From NCBI GenBank assembly GCA_005788065.1, contig SXZD01000154.1:1-20467 (forward strand): a DNA stretch of 20,467 bases. Direction: 5' to 3'. Shown one piece after another: positions 13,675 to 20,467 of the stretch. Position 1 is the first letter of the stretch, and each line of letters opens with the position of its first letter. The stretch comes from Burkholderiales bacterium. Its GTDB lineage: Bacteria; Pseudomonadota; Gammaproteobacteria; Burkholderiales; Burkholderiaceae_B. A program made the position numbers and the translations under genes. The notes beneath the pieces were generated by a model that worked only from the letters and a program-made list of their open reading frames with translations, did no database searches and was not told where the DNA came from.

Positions 13675-14466
13675 ATGGATTACGCGGCACGCATATCAGG
13701 GCTGGACTTCGGTTACGGCGATCGCCTCATTCTGGAAGGACTGGACATCCAGATCCCCAAAGGCAAGGTCGTATCCGTCATGGGCGGATCCGGATCAGGC
13801 AAGACCACATTGCTGCGTCTCATGTCGGGTCAGTACAAACCCACGCGGGGCGGTCTCGAGGTGCTGGGCCAAAACATACCGGCCCTGTCAACGGCCGACA
13901 TGTACGCGTTCCGCAAGCGCATCGGTGTCCTGTTTCAGTTCGGCGCCCTATTTACCGACATGACTGTTTTCGACAATGTCGCCTTTCCCCTGCGCGAGCA
14001 CAGCAATCTGCCCGAGAGTGCCATCCGCGATTTGGTCCTCATGAAACTGCATGCTGTTGGTTTGCGGGGTGCGCACCGTCTGTTCCCGTCCGAAATTTCG
14101 GGTGGCATGAGCCGTCGGGTGGCTCTGGCCAGGGCCATCGCACTGGACCCAGAGCTGGTGTTCTACGACGAGCCGTTTGCCGGGCTCGACCCCATTTCCC
14201 TGGGTATTACTGCAACGCTGATCCGCAAGCTCAACGATTCACTGGGTGCAACCAGCATCGTGGTGACCCACGACATTCACGAGTCATTTGCGATCTCTGA
14301 CCATGTCATCGTCATTGCCAACGGGCGTCTGGCTGCCTCAGGCACACCCGCTGAAATCGAAGCGTCGCAGGATCCCTACGTCCAGCAGTTCATCAAGGGT
14401 TTGCCGGAGGGGCCGGTGCGGTTTCATTATCCCGCTCCCTCGCTGTCCGAGGAGTTCCTGTCATGA
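13675..14466 (+). CDS. mlaF: Phospholipid transport ABC ATPase MlaF
   Basis: MlaF is the ATPase subunit of the inner-membrane MlaFEDB complex, which moves phospholipids between the inner membrane and periplasmic MlaC and so keeps the outer membrane asymmetric. The 263-residue protein has Walker A GGSGSGKT (37-44), Q-loop LFQFGALFTDMTVFDNVAFPLREH (86-109), signature ISGGMSRR (141-148) and Walker B LVFYDEP (161-167). The ALFTDMTVFDNVAFPLREH stretch and the C-terminal extension ending GPVRFHYPAPSLSEEFLS are MlaF hallmarks. A GTG two codons upstream (13669) is an alternative start. I prefer the ATG at 13675. It is the first gene of mlaFEDACB and its stop overlaps mlaE as ATGA. Confidence 0.96.
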   Translation: MDYAARISGLDFGYGDRLILEGLDIQIPKGKVVSVMGGSGSGKTTLLRLMSGQYKPTRGGLEVLGQNIPALSTADMYAFRKRIGVLFQFGALFTDMTVFDNVAFPLREHSNLPESAIRDLVLMKLHAVGLRGAHRLFPSEISGGMSRRVALARAIALDPELVFYDEPFAGLDPISLGITATLIRKLNDSLGATSIVVTHDIHESFAISDHVIVIANGRLAASGTPAEIEASQDPYVQQFIKGLPEGPVRFHYPAPSLSEEFLS

Positions 14467-15254
14467 ACGCACTGTTCCAGCGTATTGCAGGGCTGGGCGC
14501 CTGGGGGCTGTCGGTCATCGCAGCCGTGGGTTATTTCAGCCGTTTCTGCGTGGCTTTGCTGCGTTGCTTGCCAGCCTCACTGCGCCGGCCGCGTCTGATT
14601 GTGGAGCAGATCCACTTCATCGGTAACTACTCGCTCATCATCATCGTGGTGTCGGGTCTGTTCGTGGGGTTCGTATTGGGTCTGCAGGGTTACTACACGC
14701 TTCAGCGCTATGGTTCGGAGCAGGCGCTCGGCTTGCTGGTTACCTTGGCACTGGTGCGGGAGCTCGGTCCGGTGGTGGCTTCCCTGCTGTTTGCAGGTCG
14801 GGCTGGCACGTCCCTGACGGCTGAAATCGGTCTGATGAAAGCGGGCGAGCAACTCACGGCCATGGAAATGATGGCTGTCAATCCGATGCTGCGGGTGCTG
14901 GCGCCCCGCATGGTGGCAGGTGCGATCTCCCTGCCCATACTGGCTGCCATGTTCAGCGCCGTCGGTGTCATCGGTGGTTATGTAGTGGGTGTTTTGCTTA
15001 TCGGCGTTGATTCCGGCGCTTTCTGGTCCCAAATGCAGGCCGGCGTCGATGTCTGGGCTGACGTCATGAATGGTGTGATCAAGAGCATCGTGTTCGGTAT
15101 TGCTGTCAACGTCATTGCCCTGTACGAGGGTTTTGAATGCCAGGCCACCCCTGAGGGTGTGGCTCACGCGACAACACGGACTGTCGTGACGGCGTCATTG
15201 GCTGTTCTGGGGCTGGACTTCCTGCTTACAGCGCTCATGTTTGGTGGAAACTGA
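14463..15254 (+). CDS. mlaE: Phospholipid transport permease MlaE
   Basis: MlaE is the integral permease that dimerises at the centre of MlaFEDB and holds the lipid path. The 263-residue protein is strongly hydrophobic, with about five to six membrane segments, and has the MlaE/DUF140 family core. Examples are the EQIHFIGNYSLIIIVVSGLFVG stretch, ALVRELGPVVASLLFAGRAG, TAEIGLMKAGEQLTAMEMM and the coupling-helix region VNPMLRVLAPRM. The C-terminal YEGFECQATPEGVAHATTRTVV is also typical. It begins at the ATGA overlap with mlaF, and mlaD follows one base after its stop. Confidence 0.97.
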   Translation: MNALFQRIAGLGAWGLSVIAAVGYFSRFCVALLRCLPASLRRPRLIVEQIHFIGNYSLIIIVVSGLFVGFVLGLQGYYTLQRYGSEQALGLLVTLALVRELGPVVASLLFAGRAGTSLTAEIGLMKAGEQLTAMEMMAVNPMLRVLAPRMVAGAISLPILAAMFSAVGVIGGYVVGVLLIGVDSGAFWSQMQAGVDVWADVMNGVIKSIVFGIAVNVIALYEGFECQATPEGVAHATTRTVVTASLAVLGLDFLLTALMFGGN

Positions 15255-15255
15255 A

Positions 15256-15735
15256 ATGCAAAAAAATCGCGCAATCGACTTTTGGGTCGGGCTGTTCATG
15301 ATCGGTGGTTTCGCAGCCCTGCTGTTTCTGGCCCTGAAGGCTGGAAACCTCGGGTCTTTCTCCACTGGTGGTACCTATGCCGTCAAGGCCAAGTTCGACA
15401 ACATCGGTGGTCTGAAAGTCCGGGCCCCCGTCAAAAGTGCGGGTGTCGTGATCGGGCGCGTAGGTAGTATCGGCTTCGATCCGGTCACATTCCAGGCCGT
15501 GGTGCAGATGAATATTGAGGAAAGTTATCAGTTTCCTCGCGATACTTCTGCCAAAATCCTCACATCGGGTCTGCTCGGTGAGCAGTATGTGGGTTTCGAG
15601 CCTGGCGGCGAAGAAGAAGTCCTGAAGTCGGGTAGTGTCATCAAATCCACCCAGTCAGCCGTTGTACTGGAGAACCTCATCAGCCAGTTCCTTTACAACA
15701 AGGCTGCCGATACGCCGCCAGCCGACGGCAAATGA
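15256..15735 (+). CDS. mlaD: MCE-domain phospholipid-binding protein MlaD
   Basis: MlaD is an inner-membrane-anchored MCE protein that forms a hexameric ring above MlaE and contacts MlaC and the lipid. The 159-residue protein has an N-terminal anchor (about 9-27, FWVGLFMIGGFAALLFLAL) and one MCE domain. That domain includes AKFDNIGGLKVRAPVKSAGVVIGRV (about 45-69) and LTSGLLGEQYVGFEPGG. A C-terminal helix, VVLENLISQFLYN, matches the segment that lines the central pore in E. coli MlaD. I chose the ATG at 15256, one base after the mlaE stop and preceded by GGTGGAAA. An in-frame TTG at 15241 lies within mlaE. Confidence 0.96.
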   Translation: MQKNRAIDFWVGLFMIGGFAALLFLALKAGNLGSFSTGGTYAVKAKFDNIGGLKVRAPVKSAGVVIGRVGSIGFDPVTFQAVVQMNIEESYQFPRDTSAKILTSGLLGEQYVGFEPGGEEEVLKSGSVIKSTQSAVVLENLISQFLYNKAADTPPADGK

Positions 15736-15742
15736 GGCCGAT

Positions 15743-16489
15743 ATGAAAGCAAGCATGCTGTCTCGTTTCTCACGATACCTGTCGGTTGCCACGCTGGTGG
15801 TGTTGACGGCCTGCTCCACTGTTCGTTCGCCGTCACCTGCCGATCCATTCGAAGGGTTCAACCGGTCGGTCGATGCCTTCAACCAGCAGCTCGACACCTA
15901 CGCCGTGCGCCCTGCTGCCAGAGCCTATGTGGCTGTGGTTCCGGAAGTGGTTCGGATGGGTGTTTCCAATTTTTTCGGCAACATTGGCGATGTACTCGTC
16001 GGCCTGAATAACCTCCTTCAGGGCAAACCCGCATCGGCAGCATCCGATTTCGGGCGTTTTGCCATCAATACCACCATTGGTGTTGTGGGGTTGTTCGATG
16101 TGGCTACCGACATGGGGCTGAGGAAAAACAACGAAGATTTTGGTCAGACGCTGGGTCGATGGGGTCTTCCCGCGGGTCCATATCTGGTTTTGCCGTTTTT
16201 CGGTCCCAGTTCGGTTCGGGATGCAGGCGGTTTTCTGGTGGATATCAACCTCGACCCAACCGTCAGTATTGACGACCCCGCAACCCGCAACAGTGTGGCA
16301 GGCCTGCGCATCATCAATCGGCGTGCAGACCTGCTTGAATTGACCGATTCGGTCGAGGGTGTCGCATTGGACGCCTATTCATTCGTGAGGGATGCTTATC
16401 TGGCCAACAGACGAAACCGCGTCTATGACGGCGATCCCCCTCCCGAAAAATTTATCGACGAGTCTGCTGAACCTGAGCCGCAAAAGTGA
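15743..16489 (+). CDS. mlaA: Outer-membrane lipoprotein MlaA (VacJ)
   Basis: MlaA is the ring-shaped outer-membrane lipoprotein that removes mislocalised phospholipids from the outer leaflet and hands them to MlaC. The 248-residue precursor starts MKASMLSRFSRY and has a lipobox LTAC, placing the lipidated cysteine at about residue 24. The VacJ patterns follow: DPFEGFNRSVDAFN, GVSNFFGNIGDVLVGLNNLLQGK, a long RFAINTTIGVVGLFDVA, LGRWGLPAGPYLVLPFFGPSSVRD and the LRIINRRADLLELTDSVEGVALDAYSFVRDAYLANRR helix region. The frame stays open upstream through mlaD, but the ATG at 15743, seven bases after the mlaD stop, gives the lipoprotein signal. Unlike E. coli, where mlaA lies elsewhere, the gene is inside the mla operon, between mlaD and mlaC. 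Confidence 0.96.
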   Translation: MKASMLSRFSRYLSVATLVVLTACSTVRSPSPADPFEGFNRSVDAFNQQLDTYAVRPAARAYVAVVPEVVRMGVSNFFGNIGDVLVGLNNLLQGKPASAASDFGRFAINTTIGVVGLFDVATDMGLRKNNEDFGQTLGRWGLPAGPYLVLPFFGPSSVRDAGGFLVDINLDPTVSIDDPATRNSVAGLRIINRRADLLELTDSVEGVALDAYSFVRDAYLANRRNRVYDGDPPPEKFIDESAEPEPQK

Positions 16490-16530
16490 ATCAAACCGAG
16501 TATCTATCTGACTCCCGGAGCCCCTTTGTG

Positions 16531-17172
16531 ATGTCCACCGCCTTTATCCGCAGCTGGTTTGCGCAGATTTGCGCACTTGCGTTGCTGTGCCTCGGCATGG
16601 CTGGCACTGCTGCGCATGCCCAATCCGTAACCGCTGACCAGTTCGTCAAAAACTACACGGAAGATCTCCTGGAGACTGTCAGCAAAAACCGTCAGGCGCT
16701 GGCCAATGATCCCAAGAAAGTCGCAGAACTCGTTGACAGCAAAATCCTGCCCTCCGTCAACCTGCAGCGTATGACCGCACTTGTTGTCGGACGTTACTGG
16801 CGGCAGGCCACTCCCGAGCAAAAGGAGCGCTTGGTTGAAGAGTTCAAAGGGCTGCTTGTTCGCACGTATTCGGGTGCCATTTCCCAGGTAAAAGACCTGA
16901 AGATCGAAGTCAAACCGCTGCGGGCTGCGCCGGACGAGACTGACGTCGTGGTCAAGAGCATCATCGTGCGTCCCAAGGGCGAGCCGATTCAGCTTGACTA
17001 CCGTCTGGAGAAAAGCGGCGACGCATGGAAGATTTTTGATGTGAACGTGGCGGGTTTGTGGCTGGTTGAAACCTACAAAACCCAATTTGCCGGGGAAATC
17101 AACAAATCCGGTATCGACGGACTTATCGCATCGCTGGCCGAAAAGGCCAAAGTGGCTGACAAGTCAAAATAA
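16531..17172 (+). CDS. mlaC: Periplasmic phospholipid carrier MlaC
   Basis: MlaC is the soluble periplasmic shuttle that carries phospholipid between MlaA and the MlaFEDB complex. From the ATG at 16531 the precursor is 213 residues with a signal peptide ending AHA (28-30). The mature part has family patterns such as ADQFVKNYTEDLLETVSKNR, VNLQRMTALVVGRYWRQATPEQKERLVEEFKGLLVRTYSGAI and the C-terminal DVNVAGLWLVETYKTQFAGEINKSGIDGLIASLAEK. The frame opens earlier at a GTG (16486) that overlaps the mlaA stop as GTGA, but that would place 15 extra residues before a normal signal peptide. A GTG directly before the chosen ATG (16528) is also possible. GGAG at 16516-16519 fits either late start. Confidence 0.95.
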   Translation: MSTAFIRSWFAQICALALLCLGMAGTAAHAQSVTADQFVKNYTEDLLETVSKNRQALANDPKKVAELVDSKILPSVNLQRMTALVVGRYWRQATPEQKERLVEEFKGLLVRTYSGAISQVKDLKIEVKPLRAAPDETDVVVKSIIVRPKGEPIQLDYRLEKSGDAWKIFDVNVAGLWLVETYKTQFAGEINKSGIDGLIASLAEKAKVADKSK

Positions 17173-17176
17173 GGTT

Positions 17177-17191
17177 CGGGCTCCATGCCCG
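17177..17191 (+). other. Short hairpin in the mlaC-mlaB gap
   Basis: CGGGC-TCCAT-GCCCG forms a perfect 5-bp GC stem with a 5-base loop in the 29-base gap between mlaC and mlaB. No T-run follows, so it is not an intrinsic terminator. It could affect mRNA processing or mlaB translation, or have no role. Confidence 0.3.
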
Positions 17192-17201
17192 CTCAGACAC
17201 C

Positions 17202-17477
17202 ATGAAACTTCAACAGCAGACCATCACCATGACCACGGCGCACCTCGCGTTCGCCGAGGTTGATGCTGCCTTCGGCGCATCGCGCCCTGCTGATTCATCC
17301 ATCGATCTGTCTAGTGTCACGCACGCAGATTCGTCTCTGATCGCACTTCTGTTGCATGCCCATCGCACGTTGGGCAGAGGCGGCCAGACGCTTAAAATCG
17401 TCAACGCGCCCGCCTCACTCGAGCGTCTGCTCGCAGCCTACGGCATCGAAACTCTGCTGCAAGGCGCACTGAGCTGA
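17202..17477 (+). CDS. mlaB: STAS-domain protein MlaB
   Basis: MlaB is the cytoplasmic STAS-domain subunit that binds MlaF and is needed for assembly and activity of the MlaFEDB transporter. The 91-residue protein shows a STAS layout: an N-terminal strand region, IDLSSVTHADSSLIALLLHAHRTLGRGG around the conserved loop and helix (the Ser/Asp-containing VTHADSSLIALL corresponds to the DxSGL-type loop), then LKIVNAPASLERLLAAYGIETLL. STAS proteins are weakly conserved, but the size and the position directly after mlaC match E. coli. No clear ribosome binding site precedes the ATG at 17202, and a second ATG at 17229 is possible. The yadG-like gene begins one base after its stop. Confidence 0.88.
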   Translation: MKLQQQTITMTTAHLAFAEVDAAFGASRPADSSIDLSSVTHADSSLIALLLHAHRTLGRGGQTLKIVNAPASLERLLAAYGIETLLQGALS

Positions 17478-17478
17478 C

Positions 17479-18411
17479 ATGGCTGCCGCGCTTGAAGTCC
17501 GGGGGCTGTGCAAGTCCTTCGGCAGCCTGCGTTCCCTCGACGGCGTTGACTTTGATGTCAAGCCGGGAGAGTTCTTCGGTCTGCTTGGTCCCAACGGAGC
17601 CGGAAAGACAACGCTGATCAGCATCGTGGCTGGACTTGCGCGGGCGACATCCGGATCGGTCAAGGTCATGGGCTACGACGTTAGATCCCAGCCGTCCCAG
17701 GCGCGTGCCTGCCTTGGCGTGGTTCCGCAGGAGTTGGTATTCGACCCGTTCTTCACCGTGCGCGAAACCCTGCAGTTCCAGTCGGGGTATTTCGGCTTGA
17801 CCCGCAACGATGCATGGATAGACGAGCTGCTGCACGAGCTTAATCTCACCGAGAAAGCTCATGTCAACATGCGTGCGTTGTCTGGTGGCATGAAGCGCAG
17901 GGTGCTGGTGGCTCAGGCACTGGTGCACAAGCCCCCGCTCATCATTCTGGACGAGCCGACCGCCGGCGTGGATGTCGAGTTGCGCCAGATTTTGTGGAGA
18001 TTCATCGCCCGCCTCAACCGTGAGGGTCATGCGGTTGTGCTGACCACACATTATCTGGAGGAGGCCGAAGCCCTGTGTCAGCGCATTGCCATCCTGCGGC
18101 AGGGTCGACTCATCCGCCTGGATACTACCGAAGCCCTGTTGGCAAGCCATTCACGACAAACGCTGACCGTGCGTACGGACCGGCCGATGCCCGCGCAGTG
18201 GGCTGACTGGCCTGGTACCCTCCCGTCTGCCGACCCCTGCGAGTTCCTGATCGGCCTGTCCGACCCCAATTCGCTGGAGCCGGTACTGGCCCGCATCCGC
18301 GAGTCGGGTGTGCGGATGCTCGACATCAACATCCGCAAACCTGACCTCGAAGACGTTTTCGTATCGTTGGTTCAGGCAGATGGTCACAATACGACGGGGC
18401 CCGCAGCATGA
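17479..18411 (+). CDS. yadG: ABC exporter ATP-binding subunit, YadG-like
   Basis: This is a cytoplasmic ATPase that pairs with the ABC-2 type permease encoded next. The substrate is unknown to me. The 310 residues contain Walker A GPNGAGKT (37-44), Q-loop VVPQELVFDPFFTVRETL (81-98), signature LSGGMKRR (134-141), Walker B LIILDEPTAGVD (154-165) and the switch histidine in LTTHYLEEAE. A C-terminal extension of about 90 residues (RQTLTVRTDRPM... to LEDVFVSLVQ) is typical of the DrrA/NodI/YadG class. It starts one base after mlaB and overlaps the permease gene as ATGA. In E. coli yadGH is elsewhere, so its place between mlaB and ibaG is a lineage feature. A link to envelope export is suggested only by location. 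Confidence 0.9.
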   Translation: MAAALEVRGLCKSFGSLRSLDGVDFDVKPGEFFGLLGPNGAGKTTLISIVAGLARATSGSVKVMGYDVRSQPSQARACLGVVPQELVFDPFFTVRETLQFQSGYFGLTRNDAWIDELLHELNLTEKAHVNMRALSGGMKRRVLVAQALVHKPPLIILDEPTAGVDVELRQILWRFIARLNREGHAVVLTTHYLEEAEALCQRIAILRQGRLIRLDTTEALLASHSRQTLTVRTDRPMPAQWADWPGTLPSADPCEFLIGLSDPNSLEPVLARIRESGVRMLDINIRKPDLEDVFVSLVQADGHNTTGPAA

Positions 18412-19169
18412 ACCGGATTGCTATGTTTACCCTGCTGAAAAAAGAGGTGCTGCGCTTCTGGAAGGTCAGTTTCCAGACCGTGGCTGCGCCCATCCTGACG
18501 TCAGTGCTCTATCTGCTGGTCTTCGACCATGTGCTGCAGGAGCATGTGCAGCCCTATCCGGGCGTCACCTACACGGCCTTTCTCATTCCGGGCCTGGTGA
18601 TGATGTCCGTGCTGCAAAATGCGTTTGCCAACACCTCGTCGAGCCTCATACAGTCCAAGATCACCGGCAATCTGGTGTTCATCCTTTTACCCCCGCTGGC
18701 CGCATTCGAAATATTCACGGCCTATGTGCTTGCCGCCATGCTGCGCGGCTTGGTGGTGGGGGCGGGCGTTTTCATGGCCTGCTTGTGGTTTTCACCTTTG
18801 CCGTTTGCACACCCGCACTGGGTCCTCGTGTTTGCGCTCATCGGATCTGCTTTGCTGGGAACACTCGGGTTGATTGCAGGTATCTGGGCTGAAAAATTCG
18901 ACCAACTGGCTGCTTTCCAGAATTTTTTGATCATGCCGGCTACTTTTTTGTCCGGCGTGTTCTATTCAACAGCCTCTTTGCCCGGTTTCTGGCAAAAAGT
19001 GTCGCACTTCAACCCGTTTTTTTATCTGATTGATGGATTTCGTTACGGATTTTTCGGACAATCTGATGTTTCGCCTGCAAACAGCGTTGCGGTTGCGTTC
19101 GCCAGCCTGCTGGTCAGCGCCACCTTGACCTGCGCATTGCTGGTTCGTGGCTATAAACTGCGGAACTGA
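18408..19169 (+). CDS. yadH: ABC-2 type permease, YadH-like
   Basis: This is the inner-membrane permease partner of the preceding ATPase. The 253-residue protein has the ABC-2 fold: a short cytoplasmic start (MNRIAMFTLLKKEVLRFWK), then about six membrane segments. The family features are YTAFLIPGLVMMSVLQNAFANTSSSLIQSKITGNL after the second span and the late motif FQNFLIMPATFLSGVFYSTASLP followed by VSHFNPFFYLIDGFRYGFFG, which is very close in form to YadH and other type-2 exporter permeases. It starts in an ATGA overlap with the ATPase gene. The substrate cannot be read from sequence. Polysaccharide, lipid and drug export are all known for this superfamily. Confidence 0.9.
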   Translation: MNRIAMFTLLKKEVLRFWKVSFQTVAAPILTSVLYLLVFDHVLQEHVQPYPGVTYTAFLIPGLVMMSVLQNAFANTSSSLIQSKITGNLVFILLPPLAAFEIFTAYVLAAMLRGLVVGAGVFMACLWFSPLPFAHPHWVLVFALIGSALLGTLGLIAGIWAEKFDQLAAFQNFLIMPATFLSGVFYSTASLPGFWQKVSHFNPFFYLIDGFRYGFFGQSDVSPANSVAVAFASLLVSATLTCALLVRGYKLRN

Positions 19170-19171
19170 AC

Positions 19172-19186
19172 CGGATACCGAATCCG
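19172..19186 (+). other. Short hairpin between yadH and ibaG
   Basis: CGGAT-ACCGA-ATCCG forms a 5-bp stem with a 5-base loop in the 67-base gap between the YadH-like gene and ibaG. It has no T-run, so termination is not supported. The gap also contains GAGAG (19221-19225) as a possible ribosome binding site for ibaG, and I see no clear promoter. Confidence 0.25.
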
Positions 19187-19236
19187 AAACCCGCTTCGAA
19201 ACCGCGCGAGAACCTTAGAACTGAGAGTACTGAATC

Positions 19237-19482
19237 ATGCTGAGCCCCGATACCGTCAAGTCCTACATTGCTGCCGGCCTGGACTGTGAAGTCCTGCAGG
19301 TGCAGGGTGACGGCCAGCATTTTGAAGCCGTCATTGTCGCATCCGCATTTGAAGGTCTGCGTTCAGTGGCCCGTCACCAGAAGGTATACGCGGTACTGGG
19401 CGACCGCATGCGCGAAGAGATTCACGCGTTGTCCATGAAAACACTAACGCCCGCCGAGTGGGCAGAACAGTCGAGACGCTGA
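19237..19482 (+). CDS. ibaG: BolA-family protein IbaG
   Basis: IbaG (YrbA) is a small cytoplasmic BolA-type protein. In E. coli it is acid-inducible and interacts with monothiol glutaredoxin through an iron-sulfur cluster. The 81-residue protein has the BolA fold signature: a leading helix (SPDTVKSYIAAGL), strands around VLQVQGDGQHFEAVIVASAFEG with His28, ARHQKVYAVLGDRM with His47, and the conserved C-terminal IHALSMKTLTPAEW. Its position immediately before murA, with the stop overlapping the murA start as TGATG, matches the E. coli ibaG-murA pair. Confidence 0.94.
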   Translation: MLSPDTVKSYIAAGLDCEVLQVQGDGQHFEAVIVASAFEGLRSVARHQKVYAVLGDRMREEIHALSMKTLTPAEWAEQSRR

Positions 19483-20467
19483 TGGACGCTTTTCAGATTG
19501 AAGGTGGTCTCGCCCTGAAGGGCGACGTTACCATTTCGGGTGCCAAGAACGCTGCTTTGCCCATTCTGTGTGCCAGCTTGCTCACAGACCAGCCGCTGAC
19601 CATCAAGAACGTTCCCCGCCTGCGCGACATCAACACCTGCCTGCGGCTGCTCGGATCCATGGGTGTGCAATGTTTCTGGCTGGGCGACAACACGCTGACC
19701 TTGCGCGCAGAGCAGATTGCAGAGCCCATTGCATCCTACGATCTGGTCAAGACCATGCGTGCCAGCGTGCTCGTGCTGGGCCCCTTGGTGGCCCGTTACG
19801 GCGAAGCGGTGGTGTCATTGCCCGGTGGTTGCGCCATCGGCCAGCGGCCTGTGGACCAGCACATCAAAGGCCTTGAGGCCATGGGTGCCGAGATCCGCAT
19901 CGAGAAGGGCTATATCCATGCCAAAGCGGCGCGCCTGAAGGGTGCGCGTATCGTCACCGATATGGTGACGGTCACAGGAACCGAAAACCTGATGATGGCG
20001 GCCTGTCTGGCCGACGGTGTCACCATCATCGAAAACGCCGCACGCGAGCCCGAGGTGGTTGATCTGGCCAACCTGTTGGTGGCCATGGGTGCCCGCATCA
20101 AGGGTATCGGCACTGACCGTCTCGAGATCACCGGCGTTGAAAAGCTGCGCGGAACCCAGCACTCTGTCATGCCTGACCGTATCGAAGCCGGTACATTCCT
20201 GTGTGCCGTGGCTGCCTGCGGTGGAGACATCCGCTTGAACGGCGTGGACGTTGCATCCATGGACGCCACAGTCGAGAAACTGTTGGAATCCGGCCTTAAA
20301 ATCGGCGGTCGCGGCGACCACATGACCGCCAAAATGAAAAAGCGTCCCAAGCCGTTCAATATCCGCACGGCGCCCTATCCGGGGCTGGCTACTGACATGC
20401 AGGCGCAGTTGATGGCCGTCGATTGCATGGCTGACGGCACCTCCGTTGTCACCGAAACCATTGTCGA
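19482..20467 (+). CDS. murA: UDP-N-acetylglucosamine 1-carboxyvinyltransferase MurA, 3' part missing
   Basis: MurA transfers enolpyruvate from PEP to UDP-GlcNAc, the first committed step of peptidoglycan synthesis, in the cytoplasm. The frame is open from the ATG at 19482 to the window edge, giving 328 complete codons of the usual 415-430. Seen in the sequence are the active-site ISGAKNAALPIL (with Lys22 and Asn23), RASVLVLGPLVARYG, and the catalytic loop LPGGCAIGQRPVDQHIKGLEAMGA with Cys117 (the residue attacked by fosfomycin, equivalent to E. coli Cys115). Further on are MVTVTGTENLMMAA and the PYPGLATDMQAQ segment near the edge. Because the cysteine is present rather than aspartate, intrinsic fosfomycin resistance through this residue is not expected. 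Truncation is by the window only. Confidence 0.97.
   Translation, partial: MDAFQIEGGLALKGDVTISGAKNAALPILCASLLTDQPLTIKNVPRLRDINTCLRLLGSMGVQCFWLGDNTLTLRAEQIAEPIASYDLVKTMRASVLVLGPLVARYGEAVVSLPGGCAIGQRPVDQHIKGLEAMGAEIRIEKGYIHAKAARLKGARIVTDMVTVTGTENLMMAACLADGVTIIENAAREPEVVDLANLLVAMGARIKGIGTDRLEITGVEKLRGTQHSVMPDRIEAGTFLCAVAACGGDIRLNGVDVASMDATVEKLLESGLKIGGRGDHMTAKMKKRPKPFNIRTAPYPGLATDMQAQLMAVDCMADGTSVVTETIV

Noticed and set aside
14577..15167. 196-residue minus-strand frame opposite mlaE
   Set aside because: It is antisense to mlaE, very rich in His/Gln/Asp, and has no start context or domain.
17177..17191. Hairpin before mlaB as an intrinsic terminator
   Set aside because: The stem is good but no T-run follows, and the gene downstream belongs to the same pathway.
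17401..18150. 249-residue minus-strand frame opposite the YadG-like gene
   Set aside because: It is antisense to a clear ABC ATPase with intact motifs, and its composition (Gln/His/Leu) is that of a shadow frame.
19482..20467. Fosfomycin-resistant MurA with Asp in place of the catalytic Cys
   Set aside because: The loop reads LPGGCAIG, so the cysteine is present.
1..20467. CRISPR array, tRNA, insertion sequence or prophage remnants
   Set aside because: I looked for regular spaced repeats, cloverleaf-like ends, transposase or integrase motifs and terminal inverted repeats and saw none. The only tandem repeat is the coding 12-bp repeat at 8562-8617.

Overview
The window reads as chromosomal DNA of a Gram-negative bacterium with moderately high GC, most likely a betaproteobacterium close to Burkholderiales. 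That assignment rests on the gene content and order (an lpt/kds block, an mla operon that contains mlaA, then yadGH-ibaG-murA) and on my recollection of such genomes, not on a database search. I see no tRNA, rRNA, CRISPR array, insertion sequence or integrase. No gene-free stretch exceeds 300 bases.

Layout. (1) Positions 1-3177, minus strand: kdsD-kdsC-lptC-lptA-lptB, with lptB cut by the window edge. These genes make the Kdo precursor of lipopolysaccharide (LPS) and build the LPS export bridge. (2) Positions 3270-5273, plus strand: a Kef/YbaL-type cation:proton antiporter with an RCK domain, divergent from kdsD. (3) Positions 5340-13466, minus strand: a nine-gene type IV pilus-like operon. 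In transcription order it encodes a lipoprotein secretin, a TPR-like exported protein, an assembly ATPase, a GspF-type platform protein, two unrecognised single-span membrane proteins, a GspK/PilX-like cysteine-rich minor pilin, a second prepilin, and a likely main pilin behind a terminator-like hairpin. (4) Positions 13675-20467, plus strand: mlaF-E-D-A-C-B (retrograde phospholipid transport), a YadG/YadH-type ABC exporter, ibaG (BolA family) and the start of murA (first committed step of peptidoglycan synthesis).

Regions 1, 2 and 4 echo the E. coli neighbourhood yrbG-kdsD-kdsC-lptC-lptA-lptB next to mlaFEDCB-ibaG-murA: LPS, phospholipid asymmetry and peptidoglycan genes side by side. The roughly 8 kb pilus operon sits between the two halves. 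Its order (secretin, TPR, ATPase, GspF, small membrane proteins, pilins) most resembles the MSHA pilus order mshL-N-E-G-F-pilins. It lacks a recognisable prepilin peptidase, retraction ATPase or PilMNOP set, and its ATPase has neither the MshEN N-terminal domain nor the tetracysteine zinc site. It is the best candidate here for a poorly described system. Particular points of interest are its two orphan membrane proteins and a minor pilin carrying a CxCxCx4CxCxC cluster and a cysteine-bracketed calcium-loop-like motif.

Many adjacent genes share ATGA stop/start overlaps (lptC-lptA-lptB, most of the pilus operon, mlaF-mlaE, yadG-yadH), which suggests tight translational coupling.
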